6,644 bases of DNA from Chloroflexota bacterium (GCA_026705105.1 JAPPBK010000194.1:1-6644), one strand, 5' to 3'. Positions 1 through 5,699 are shown, numbered from the stretch's first letter. The notes: a model not told the origin generated them from the letters alone. Made by a program: numbers and translations.

Positions 1-251
1 CGGTAGTTGAGCGGGACGAAGGTGACGCCGATCTTGGCGCAGGCGTAGTAGATGACGACGTACTCGGCCGAGTTGACCGACATCACGCCGACGTGGTCGC
101 CGCGGGTGAGACCGAGGCCCTGGAGCGCGTTGCCGAGGCGGGTCACTTCAGCCTGCAGGTCGGCGTAAGTCTTGACCGTGTCTTCGCAGATCAACGCGGC
201 CCGATCGGGCACGACGGCGGCGGACAGTTCGAGGAAGTCTGCGGTGTTCAC
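1..251 (-). CDS. AMP-forming acyl-CoA ligase (ANL superfamily), N-terminal fragment cut by the window edge
   Basis: Seen: a GTG start at 251-249 follows a strong AAGGAG site (263-258) with 6-base spacing. The 83 readable codons begin NTADFLELSAAVVPDRAALI. They continue with the pattern typical of the start of acyl-CoA synthetases: a 'TYADL' segment, an 'RLGNALQGLGLTRGDHVGV' helix-turn-strand, 'NSAEYVVIYYACAKIG', and 'PLNYR' at the edge. Known: ANL enzymes adenylate a carboxylate with ATP and transfer it to CoA, usually in about 500-550 residues. Their P-loop, A5 and C-terminal lysine motifs would lie outside this window, so the substrate class cannot be judged. Context: it is the last visible gene of the minus-strand operon, 58 bases after the enoyl-CoA hydratase stop. 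Its likely role is to activate a fatty or aromatic acid as a cytosolic CoA thioester for the neighbouring crotonases. An adenylating domain of another ANL type is possible but less likely in this context. Confidence 0.85.
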   Translation of the reverse strand, partial: MNTADFLELSAAVVPDRAALICEDTVKTYADLQAEVTRLGNALQGLGLTRGDHVGVMSVNSAEYVVIYYACAKIGVTFVPLNY

Positions 252-284
252 TGGAGTCTCCTTGGTCGATCCGGGACAGACGAA

Positions 285-299
285 CTCGCGAGACGCGAG
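285..299 (-). other. GC-rich intergenic hairpin between hydratase and ligase genes
   Basis: CTCGCG and CGCGAG form a perfect 6-bp inverted repeat around a 3-base loop (AGA on the plus strand). It lies in the 58-base gap between the hydratase stop (310) and the ligase ribosome site (263-258). No run of U follows in the minus-strand transcript, so a full rho-independent terminator is unlikely. It could be an mRNA-stabilising or processing hairpin, or a weak attenuator. In a GC-rich genome a chance hairpin of this size is also plausible. Confidence 0.35.
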
Positions 300-309
300 C
301 GTAATCCGG

Positions 310-1044
310 TTAACGATCAGACAGTGTATTGGCCAGGCGGCGTGCGGTCAGCGCATCCTGGCGAATCGCAGTGGACATAGGCAGGTCGAGGCCGCGTCGA
401 ATGCTGCGCTTGACGGCGGCGGCGACGGCTGGCTCCGCCGAGGCGAGACGGCGGGCGGTCTCGAAGACCATCGAGTCCAACTCGTCCGGCGGCGCGACGC
501 GGTGGACAATCCCCCAGGACTGGGCCTGCCGGGCGTCGATCGGATCGCCGCTCAGGATCAGGCCGCGCGCAGCGCCCGGAGGCGCGATTCTCGGCATGAG
601 CTGGGTGCCGCCGGCGGAGGGGATGTAGCCGAGCGTGACCTCGGGCAAGGCAATACGAGTGTCTTCGGCGGCGATGCGCAGGTCGCAGTACAGCGGCAGT
701 TCGATGCCCGCGCCGAAACAGAAGCCGTGCAGCGCGGCGATTGTCGGAATCGACAGGTCTTCGAGCAACGCCCAGAGGTCGCGCAGTCGGCGCGCCTCGC
801 GCGACTCGTGCAGCGACGGGGCCGTACCGAACTCGGAGATGTCTGCGCCGGCGGAGAAGGCGCGTGGACCCGCGCCACGGAAGACGAGCACGCGGACTTC
901 GGGGTCGAGTTGGGCCGCCTGGATAAAGGTCCAGAGTTCGTCGCGCATGGCCATGTTGATGGCGTTGAGCGCCTCGGGCCTGTTGAGGGTGATCGAAGCG
1001 ACGCCGTCAAACGGTTTGTCGTAGCGGACGAGCGGTTCGGACAT
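310..1044 (-). CDS. Enoyl-CoA hydratase/isomerase family protein (canonical crotonase active site)
   Basis: A 244-residue crotonase-fold protein. Seen: the N-terminal 'ITLNRPEALNAIN' motif (about 18-30), the first oxyanion-loop motif SAGADI (64-69), the second oxyanion loop HGFCFGAGIEL (106-116), and PEVTLGYIPSAGG (134-146). Counting against rat mitochondrial enoyl-CoA hydratase, Glu115 and Glu135 match its catalytic Glu144 and Glu164 with the same 20-residue spacing. Hydration of trans-2-enoyl-CoA is therefore plausible; isomerase or related activity cannot be excluded. The usual GGG of the second oxyanion loop is GAG here. The protein stops at 'ANTLSDR', where most family members continue with an 'EGxxAFxEKRxPxF' tail. 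The ATG (1044-1042) overlaps the upstream TGA by one base (TGATG). No good ribosome site precedes it, which suggests translational coupling to the upstream small gene. It probably acts in the cytosol in fatty-acid or acyl-CoA breakdown. Confidence 0.9.
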   Translation of the reverse strand: MSEPLVRYDKPFDGVASITLNRPEALNAINMAMRDELWTFIQAAQLDPEVRVLVFRGAGPRAFSAGADISEFGTAPSLHESREARRLRDLWALLEDLSIPTIAALHGFCFGAGIELPLYCDLRIAAEDTRIALPEVTLGYIPSAGGTQLMPRIAPPGAARGLILSGDPIDARQAQSWGIVHRVAPPDELDSMVFETARRLASAEPAVAAAVKRSIRRGLDLPMSTAIRQDALTARRLANTLSDR

Positions 1045-1286
1045 CAGCGCCAGTCGGGTTTGCGAATCTCGCTCTTGCGTCGGACCTCCCAGAGGCGCTC
1101 GATGTCGGCGTTCATCTTCTCGTGCAGGGCGTCCATCTCCTCGCGGCCGGGACGCATCTCGCTGGACTTCCAGCGGCGGATCCTGGCGCGATCGGACTTG
1201 TCGATGTCGACTTCTTCCAGCATGTGGTTGACCACCTGGCTGAAGACCGCCCAGGCCTCTTCGATGTCGAGTTCGACCTTGACCAT
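1044..1286 (-). CDS. Small conserved-looking protein of unknown function, paralogue of the gene at 1331-1579
   Basis: An 80-residue protein, not recognised as a named family. Seen: codons are strongly G/C-ending like the neighbours. The stop overlaps the next start by one base (TGATG). The product aligns with the upstream small protein: LDIEEAW (6-12) against LDEEETW, then shared V18, L23, V26, I36, R37 and W39, and later G48, M52, A54 and N60. It is acidic in the first half and basic at the end (RRKSEIRKPDWR). It looks mostly helical, with no signal peptide, membrane segment, cysteine pair or metal-binding cluster. The start ATG (1286-1284) follows a purine-rich GAGAGAAGAA stretch, a modest ribosome site. 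Its position directly before and coupled to the hydratase gene suggests a partner or regulator of CoA-metabolising enzymes. That is inference from context only; a DNA-binding role is also conceivable. Confidence 0.8.
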   Translation of the reverse strand: MVKVELDIEEAWAVFSQVVNHMLEEVDIDKSDRARIRRWKSSEMRPGREEMDALHEKMNADIERLWEVRRKSEIRKPDWR

Positions 1287-1330
1287 GTGTTTCTTCTCTC
1301 GCTCGGCTGAATCTTGCTGCGTCAGAGCTG

Positions 1331-1579
1331 CTAGCGGACGGTGCGGTAGTAGTCGCGTCGGCGAATCTGGCGGGTGAGCTCTTCGTCGATCGTGTTGCCC
1401 AAGGCCTCGTTGACGCCATTCGCCACGGCCTCCATGGCCGCGTTGCCCTCGACGACGCCCGCTCGCCAGTCGCGGATCGCCTTGACGGCCTCGTCCGAGA
1501 GTTCCACCTGATCGAGCACCTGGGCGGTGACCAGGGCCATCAACGACCAGGTTTCTTCTTCGTCCAAAATCAGTCGCAT
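1331..1579 (-). CDS. Small conserved-looking protein of unknown function, paralogue of the gene at 1044-1286
   Basis: An 82-residue protein, not recognised as a named family. Start choice: two in-frame ATGs exist, at 1588 and 1579. The AAGGAG site (1594-1589) directly abuts the first, leaving no spacing, but lies 9 bases before the second. The second also starts the homology to the sister protein, so 1579 is preferred. Seen: LDEEETW (5-11), a predicted amphipathic helix to about residue 25, then AIRDW (34-38), a middle part rich in Gly/Ala/Asn, and a basic, aromatic end (RQIRRRDYYRTVR). It shares about 15 identities over some 56 aligned residues with the downstream small protein. No membrane segment or known catalytic motif is visible. 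It lies 58 bases after the divergent crotonase and 44 before its paralogue, within one presumed operon. Cytosolic location and a helper role for CoA enzymes are inference. Confidence 0.8.
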   Translation of the reverse strand: MRLILDEEETWSLMALVTAQVLDQVELSDEAVKAIRDWRAGVVEGNAAMEAVANGVNEALGNTIDEELTRQIRRRDYYRTVR

Positions 1580-1588
1580 CGTTCGCAT

Positions 1589-1594
1589 CTCCTT
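1589..1594 (-). promoter_or_regulatory. Shine-Dalgarno site that decides the start of the 82-residue small protein
   Basis: AAGGAG on the minus strand ends immediately before the ATG at 1588 and 9 bases before the ATG at 1579, favouring the latter. The same bases form the right arm of a small CTCC-AGAA-GGAG stem-loop (1589-1600), so the site could be partly hidden in the mRNA. Confidence 0.65.
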
Positions 1595-1602
1595 CTGGAG
1601 GT

Positions 1603-1625
1603 CCGGCCCCGTTTCGGTCGGCCGG
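1603..1625 (-). other. Strong intergenic hairpin downstream of the divergent crotonase
   Basis: Read on the plus strand, CCGGCC (1603-1608) pairs with GGCCGG (1620-1625) and CCG (1609-1611) with CGG (1615-1617). This leaves a TTT loop and a 2-base bulge (1618-1619), a 9-bp stem in all. It begins 12 bases after the crotonase stop codon and precedes the next gene's ribosome site. No U-run follows in the transcript, so it is more likely an mRNA-stability, processing or attenuation element than a simple terminator. Confidence 0.45.
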
Positions 1626-1637
1626 CGTGTGCCTGGT

Positions 1638-2345
1638 TCATGCGCCGCTGAACTGCGGCGAGCGTTTCTCGATGAATGCGCCGACGCCCTCGGCACGGTC
1701 GGCGGTGTCCTGGAGCAGGATGGTCAGCTCGGTCTCGTAGTGCAGCGCCTGGGCAAGCGGCATGTCGAGCCCGTGACGAATGGCGTCCTTGGCATAGCGC
1801 GCGGCGATCGGGCCGTGCGCGGCGATTGAGTCCGCGATTCGCAAGGCGGCCTCGAGTGGGTTGCCGTCCACGTCGTTGACGAGTCCCCATTCGAGCGCGG
1901 TCTGCGCGTCGAGCTCGCGTTCGAGCATGACCAGTTGCGTGGCCCGCGACCGGCCGATCGCGCGAGTAAGTCGCTGCAGCCCGCCCGCGCGTGGAAACTC
2001 GCCGGAGAGCGGATCGAATCCGATTGGCGACTTCGATGCCGCGACGCGAATATCGGCGCAGAGGGCCAACTCGAGTCCTCCGCCACGAACCGGACCTGGA
2101 AGCACCGCGATTGAGGGCTGCGCGAGCGCCGCGAAGGCGGCGAACGGATCGCCCGGGCTGATGTCCGCCTGAAAGCCAAGCCAGATGGCTGGTTCGGGGT
2201 TGAGCACGACAACGCGCACAGCATCGTCGAGCGCGGCGCACAGGTCGTCGAGCTGACGGGCGAAGGCTTCGTCGAGCACGCTGCCGCCGCCGATTACGGC
2301 GATCCGGTCGAGTCGTTCGAGCTGAAGTGGCGCAGCGCCTGCCAT
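1638..2345 (-). CDS. Divergent crotonase-family (enoyl-CoA hydratase/isomerase-like) protein
   Basis: A 235-residue crotonase-fold protein. Seen: the second oxyanion loop GPVRGGGLELALCADIRVAA (84-103) is intact, with Glu92 matching catalytic Glu144 of rat enoyl-CoA hydratase. The C-terminal EGVGAFIEKRSPQF (219-232) is the typical family tail. Other key parts are altered. The N-terminal 'LNRPxxxNA' motif is absent (GGGSVLDEAFARQ instead). The first oxyanion motif AGAD is replaced by FQAD (58-61). The usual 'PEIxLG' with the second catalytic Glu reads FDPLSG (110-115), giving Asp111 or Pro112 depending on a one-residue gap. A normal hydratase mechanism is therefore doubtful; isomerase, thioesterase-like or non-catalytic roles are possible. 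The start follows an AGGA with 12-base spacing. The gene lies 32 bases after the acylase stop, in the same operon. It is clearly not a recent copy of the hydratase at 310-1044. Confidence 0.82.
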   Translation of the reverse strand: MAGAAPLQLERLDRIAVIGGGSVLDEAFARQLDDLCAALDDAVRVVVLNPEPAIWLGFQADISPGDPFAAFAALAQPSIAVLPGPVRGGGLELALCADIRVAASKSPIGFDPLSGEFPRAGGLQRLTRAIGRSRATQLVMLERELDAQTALEWGLVNDVDGNPLEAALRIADSIAAHGPIAARYAKDAIRHGLDMPLAQALHYETELTILLQDTADRAEGVGAFIEKRSPQFSGA

Positions 2346-2377
2346 AGAGTCGAAGATTCCTGTCGCGTCTAAGTGAT

Positions 2378-4777
2378 TCAGTGTACCGAAGCCCTGGGAA
2401 TGAGCTTGAGGCGCTGAGTTCGGCGTGCTGCGCCGGTTCTGGCGGCCGCCTCAACCGACTCGCGATCGCGGTGCAGGGGCAGGTAGCGATCCTTGAGCCA
2501 GGCGTCCGTCAGTGGACCGTTGGCGTGAAGCGGATCGTGAATCTGCTCTCCGGAGATCGCGAAGCGAGCTTCCGGCGGATCGCTCAGCTTGACAATCAGC
2601 CGCAACGACGGAATGGCGCTGGCCGGGCCGAAGTGCCGCAGTCCCAGGACGCCGGACTGGGCGACCGTGTCCGCTTCGCCGCCGTAGTCGAACGGGCCGG
2701 GCGAGAGCAACGGACCGACCACCGGAGCGTCGGCCAAGCTGTGACTGAGGACGAGCGGTCGGCAGCGTCCCCAGGTCCAGGTGGAGCGATCGGGTCCGAA
2801 TCGCTGCCTGAGCCGCTTAACCGCTCGCTCGCGAGCGGCCGCGAGCCGCTCAGCTTCGGAATCGGGTTGGGCATCGAACCGCTTGACCGCCCAGGATGTG
2901 GCGTGCGCAGCGAAGATGTCGAGCGTGGGAATGGCGAGCAGCGGGTTCAGCAGTTCCTGCCCCTTCGATCCCAGCACTCGCTTGAGCGCTTCGCGCCGGT
3001 ACTCGATCAACGTGGCGGCGACGATCGCGGCCGGCACGGAATCGGGCGACATGGTCCCGTCCCACTCGGCGAAGGTCTCATCGGGGATTCGCCGAGCGAA
3101 CTCGCGAAGCGGCAGCGAGACGCGATCGCACTGCAACTCGGCGAATGAGTCGAAGGAGTGCGGCGCGCGGTCGACGAGTTGTTGGCGGATGCGCGCTGCG
3201 CGGCCCGGATCGAGGTACTCGGCGCCGAAACAGCTCTGCTCGGACGGGGCCAACGGCGCGTTGGCGCTGACGACGACGCCGTGCGGGGGATCGACCAGGT
3301 GCGGGAGGTCGTCGCCGGAAACCGGTCGCGTGGGCACGCCGCCGCGCTCGTTCGGCGCCCAGCCGGCGGCGGGAAATCGAAGTGACGCCATGTCGCCGGC
3401 GGGCACGTCGCCGCTGACACGCAGGCCGACCCGCCGCCGATCGGCGTAGGCGTAGCAGAGGTTGAAGTCGGCCATGTCGCCGGCGGCTGCGCTGAACTCA
3501 TCCCAGTTGCGGGCGCTGAGCATGTCGGCGATGCCGCCGCCGCCATGCTTGGGCGCCAGGATGCGGGAATGCAGCGAGATCGCGCGGTCGCCGTTCCAGC
3601 CTTCGTGGACATCCGCAGGCAGCACATTGCTGACGATCGGTCCGTTGACGGTTTCCCTCACGGAGAGACGTTCAGCCGGGTATCCGCGCACCTGGATGTG
3701 TTCCTCGCGCTCGACGATGTCCATCCAGCCGTCGGGAGTCAGCGATTTCGATCCGTCCCCGGAGAGTCGCTCGACCACGGCGACGTTCATCGACATCAGC
3801 GCGGCGGTCGGTCCCCAGGCGATGTGGTCGTTGAATCCCCAGACGATGCCGGGCAGACCAGGCACACTGGCTCCGGCGGCGTTGAACTCGGGACAGTGCA
3901 GGTGGACGAAATAGGTGTGCGGCGGGGTGACCGGATTGAGGTGCGGATCGCAGGCGAAGAGCGGCGCGCCATCAACGGTATGGCGCCCGTCGACGGCCCA
4001 GTTGTTGGATGCACCTTGTCGAAGACCGAGCAGATCGGAGGCCTGGCGGGCCGCCTCGTGCAGTGGCTCGGCCAGCTCGCCGTACGGTGCGTCGGGCGGC
4101 ATCGCGGCTGCGGTGTCGGGCGCAAGCGGCGGGTCGAGTTCGTTGAGCGCGTCGAGGCCGGCCTGCTCGACGATGCGGGCGCGCATCAACTGCTGCTCCC
4201 AGGCGGGTGCCAGCAGGCAGGAAAGCAGCTTGCCCCAGGCGATGCTGTCGGAGGCCTGCCAGGGGCCGATCCAGTCACCCAGTACCTGCGCCTCGAACGG
4301 CTTCGGCGCCCGAGCGACGGCGGCGTTGATACCCGCAACGAACGGCGCGAGCTGCTGCCGTTGCGCGGCCGGGGTCGCGTCCCAGGCTGCTTCGGCCGCG
4401 CGACCGATGCCGAGCGTGCGGCAGAGTCGGTCGACGCTGAGGGCCTGCGGTCCCGCGATCTCGGCAAGCCGACCGCGGGCCGCACGCCGGTTCCATTGCA
4501 TCTGCCAGAGCCGATCCTGGGCCTGCACGTAGCCAAGCGCGAACAGGGCGTCGCCGGCAGATTCTGCGAAGCAATGAGGAATGTCGTAGCGGTCGCGGAT
4601 GATCTCAACCGGCGCGTCGAGCCCGGCAACCACCGTCTTGCCGCGGCGCTGCGGACCCTGCCTTAGTTGTAGCGCGTTGGCGATCGTGGACCGCGCGAGC
4701 GCGCGCAGCAACCCGCCGCCTTGACGCAGGGAGAGCGCCAGTCCCCGTCGATCGATGCCGGATCGCGGCTCGGTCAT
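2378..4777 (-). CDS. Penicillin-amidase family acylase (Ntn-hydrolase), apparently without signal peptide
   Basis: A 799-residue precursor of the penicillin G acylase / AHL acylase family, which self-cleaves and uses the new N-terminal Ser to hydrolyse amide-linked acyl groups. Seen: N-terminal 'VEIIRDRYDIPH' (57-68), 'ALGYVQAQDRLWQMQW' (80-95), a cleavage site at Ala256-Ser257 in QGASNNWAV, DPHL (277-280), GLPGIVWGFNDHIAWG (307-322), Asn506 in VSANAPL (a plausible oxyanion Asn, about 250 residues after the nucleophile), and a C-terminal ISGEQIHDPLHANG (741-754). Predicted subunits are alpha 1-256 and beta 257-799. Length is normal for the family. Residues 1-46 are polar and Arg-rich with no hydrophobic core, unlike the exported homologues, so a cytosolic location is inferred. 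No ribosome site precedes the ATG, so a leaderless or short-leader transcript is possible. The substrate is unknown: N-acyl amino acids, AHLs, beta-lactams or lipid amides are all possible. It is the first gene of the minus-strand operon. Confidence 0.92.
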   Translation of the reverse strand: MTEPRSGIDRRGLALSLRQGGGLLRALARSTIANALQLRQGPQRRGKTVVAGLDAPVEIIRDRYDIPHCFAESAGDALFALGYVQAQDRLWQMQWNRRAARGRLAEIAGPQALSVDRLCRTLGIGRAAEAAWDATPAAQRQQLAPFVAGINAAVARAPKPFEAQVLGDWIGPWQASDSIAWGKLLSCLLAPAWEQQLMRARIVEQAGLDALNELDPPLAPDTAAAMPPDAPYGELAEPLHEAARQASDLLGLRQGASNNWAVDGRHTVDGAPLFACDPHLNPVTPPHTYFVHLHCPEFNAAGASVPGLPGIVWGFNDHIAWGPTAALMSMNVAVVERLSGDGSKSLTPDGWMDIVEREEHIQVRGYPAERLSVRETVNGPIVSNVLPADVHEGWNGDRAISLHSRILAPKHGGGGIADMLSARNWDEFSAAAGDMADFNLCYAYADRRRVGLRVSGDVPAGDMASLRFPAAGWAPNERGGVPTRPVSGDDLPHLVDPPHGVVVSANAPLAPSEQSCFGAEYLDPGRAARIRQQLVDRAPHSFDSFAELQCDRVSLPLREFARRIPDETFAEWDGTMSPDSVPAAIVAATLIEYRREALKRVLGSKGQELLNPLLAIPTLDIFAAHATSWAVKRFDAQPDSEAERLAAARERAVKRLRQRFGPDRSTWTWGRCRPLVLSHSLADAPVVGPLLSPGPFDYGGEADTVAQSGVLGLRHFGPASAIPSLRLIVKLSDPPEARFAISGEQIHDPLHANGPLTDAWLKDRYLPLHRDRESVEAAARTGAARRTQRLKLIPRASVH

Positions 4778-4891
4778 GCACTGAGCGTACGCGGTATCGT
4801 CGTAATCGCGCCGCGCTGCCGGTCGAACGGCTCAGTCGGCGATACGACCGTGAGCGGTGAGTGGCGAAGAGAGCACGGCAGGGAGGCGGCT
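4778..4891. promoter_or_regulatory. Divergent intergenic region, probable promoters for acylase operon and SDR operon
   Basis: This 114-base region separates the starts of the two divergent groups. It holds an imperfect inverted pair: CGACGATACC read on the minus strand (4802-4793) and CGGCGATACG on the plus strand (4837-4846), 8 of 10 matching, centred near 4819/4820. The GATAC cores could be -10 elements of the two promoters, about 15 bases before the acylase ATG and 45 before the SDR ATG. Alternatively they could be two half-sites for one regulator. No convincing -35 boxes are visible. A tandem 7-mer (GTGAGCG then GTGAGTG, 4850-4863) lies next to the right arm. Confidence 0.4.
4881..4886 (+). 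promoter_or_regulatory. Shine-Dalgarno site deciding the SDR start
   Basis: GGGAGG lies 5 bases before the ATG at 4892. The open frame extends upstream to an ATG at 4721, inside the divergent acylase gene, and to an in-frame GTG at 4850. SDR homology begins only at 4892, so this site fixes the start. Confidence 0.75.
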
Positions 4892-5671
4892 ATGGAGCTG
4901 GGACTGAGCGGCAAGCGGGCGCTGATTACCGGGGCCTCGGAGGGAATCGGCCTGTATTGCGCGCTCTCATTGGCCGCGGAAGGCGTCGACGTGTCGATCT
5001 GCTCGCGGCGTCCGGAGGCGCTGGCGCAGGCGACTGCGCGGATTGCCGCGGCAGGGTCGGGCAGGACCCACTGGACTGCGGTGGATCTCGGCGAGACCGA
5101 GGCGGGCGAGCGCGCCGTCGGCGCGGCGGTGGAGGCGCTGGGCGGCCTCGACATCCTGGTCAACAACATGGGCGTCTCGCTGCGCGGCGAGGGCGACGAG
5201 GTCTGGCAGGACATGTTCGACCTCAACCTGATGGCGGCGGTGCGCACGACGCGGGCGGCGCTGCCGCATCTGATTGAATCGGCCTCGGGCGAGGGCGCGG
5301 ACAGCTCGTCGATCATCCACATCGGCTCGATCTTCGGCCGTGAGGCGGGCGGCTCGGCGCAATACAACGCGATGAAGGCGGCGATGCATAGTCACGCCAA
5401 GTCGCTGGCGCTGGAACTGGGCCCGGACAACATCCGCGCCAACGCGGTGGCCCCTGGATCGATCGCCTGGCCCGACTCTCGATGGCAGACCCGCTACGAC
5501 GACGACCCCGAGGGCATCCAGCGCAGCGTGCTCGACACGATCGCGTTCAATCGGTTCGGTCGGCCGGAAGAAGTCGCCGACGTCGTCGCGTTCCTGGCCT
5601 CGCCGCGGGCGAGCTGGGTGACGGGCGCGTGTCTCAACGTGGACGGCGGACAAACGCGATCCAACATCTAG
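4892..5671 (+). CDS. SDR-family NAD(P)-dependent oxidoreductase (classical, FabG-like)
   Basis: A 259-residue classical short-chain dehydrogenase/reductase of normal length. Seen: the cofactor motif TGASEGIG (13-20), SRR after the second strand (38-40), NNMG (91-94, usually NNAG), and the catalytic set Asn112, Ser146 (in HIGSIF), Tyr158 and Lys162 (YNAMK). It also has the typical PG after strand six (188-189), RFGRPEEVADVVAFLAS (221-237) and a VDGG end (250-253). The arginines after the second strand suggest NADP(H) preference (inference). Classical SDRs interconvert hydroxyl and keto groups on acyl-ACP/CoA, sugar, steroid or small-molecule substrates; the motifs do not tell which. A short Ser/Gly-rich insertion near 131-140 lies just before the catalytic-Ser strand. 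The start is set by a GGGAGG 5 bases upstream. It is divergent from the acylase and followed 28 bases later by a membrane protein, probably in the same transcript. Confidence 0.93.
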   Translation: MELGLSGKRALITGASEGIGLYCALSLAAEGVDVSICSRRPEALAQATARIAAAGSGRTHWTAVDLGETEAGERAVGAAVEALGGLDILVNNMGVSLRGEGDEVWQDMFDLNLMAAVRTTRAALPHLIESASGEGADSSSIIHIGSIFGREAGGSAQYNAMKAAMHSHAKSLALELGPDNIRANAVAPGSIAWPDSRWQTRYDDDPEGIQRSVLDTIAFNRFGRPEEVADVVAFLASPRASWVTGACLNVDGGQTRSNI

Positions 5672-5699
5672 ACTGGCCTCAACGCCGAGGAGACGCGCA

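Noticed and set aside
172..1377. A 401-codon plus-strand open frame across the hydratase and small-protein genes.
   Set aside because: It lies antisense to three genes with recognisable families or paralogy and good codon bias, and its product is low-complexity Arg/Gly-rich.
1045..1419. Upstream extension of the hydratase frame to an earlier ATG near 1419.
   Set aside because: The extension is Arg-rich, overlaps both small genes in another frame and precedes the crotonase homology. The ATG at 1044 coupled to the upstream stop fits the family start.
1580..1696. Longer N-terminus for the 82-residue protein, from an ATG at 1696 or 1588.
   Set aside because: The ribosome site touches the ATG at 1588 with no spacing, homology to the sister protein starts at 1579, and the extension would overlap the end of the crotonase gene and the hairpin.
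1570..2454. A 294-codon minus-strand frame overlapping the divergent crotonase.
   Set aside because: The product is extremely Arg/Ala-rich with no domain; the crotonase in the other frame explains the region.
3545..4666. A 373-codon open frame on the plus strand opposite the acylase gene.
   Set aside because: The opposite frame encodes an acylase with all family motifs. The plus-strand product is Arg/Gly/Val-rich with no recognisable domain, a typical GC-rich antisense shadow.
4700..4777. Possible Tat signal in the acylase, because 'DRRGLAL' fits the RR-x-hydrophobic pattern.
   Set aside because: The following stretch contains several Arg and Gln residues and lacks a hydrophobic core or signal-peptidase site, so a signal peptide is not supported by eye.
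4721..4891. Longer N-terminus for the SDR from the ATG at 4721 or GTG at 4850.
   Set aside because: The cofactor motif sits at the usual distance from the ATG at 4892, which has a strong GGGAGG. The extension overlaps the divergent acylase and promoter region.
5677..5690. A CCTC-AACGCC-GAGG stem overlapping the ribosome site of the membrane protein gene.
   Set aside because: With only 4 bp it is too weak to call a regulatory structure without comparative support.
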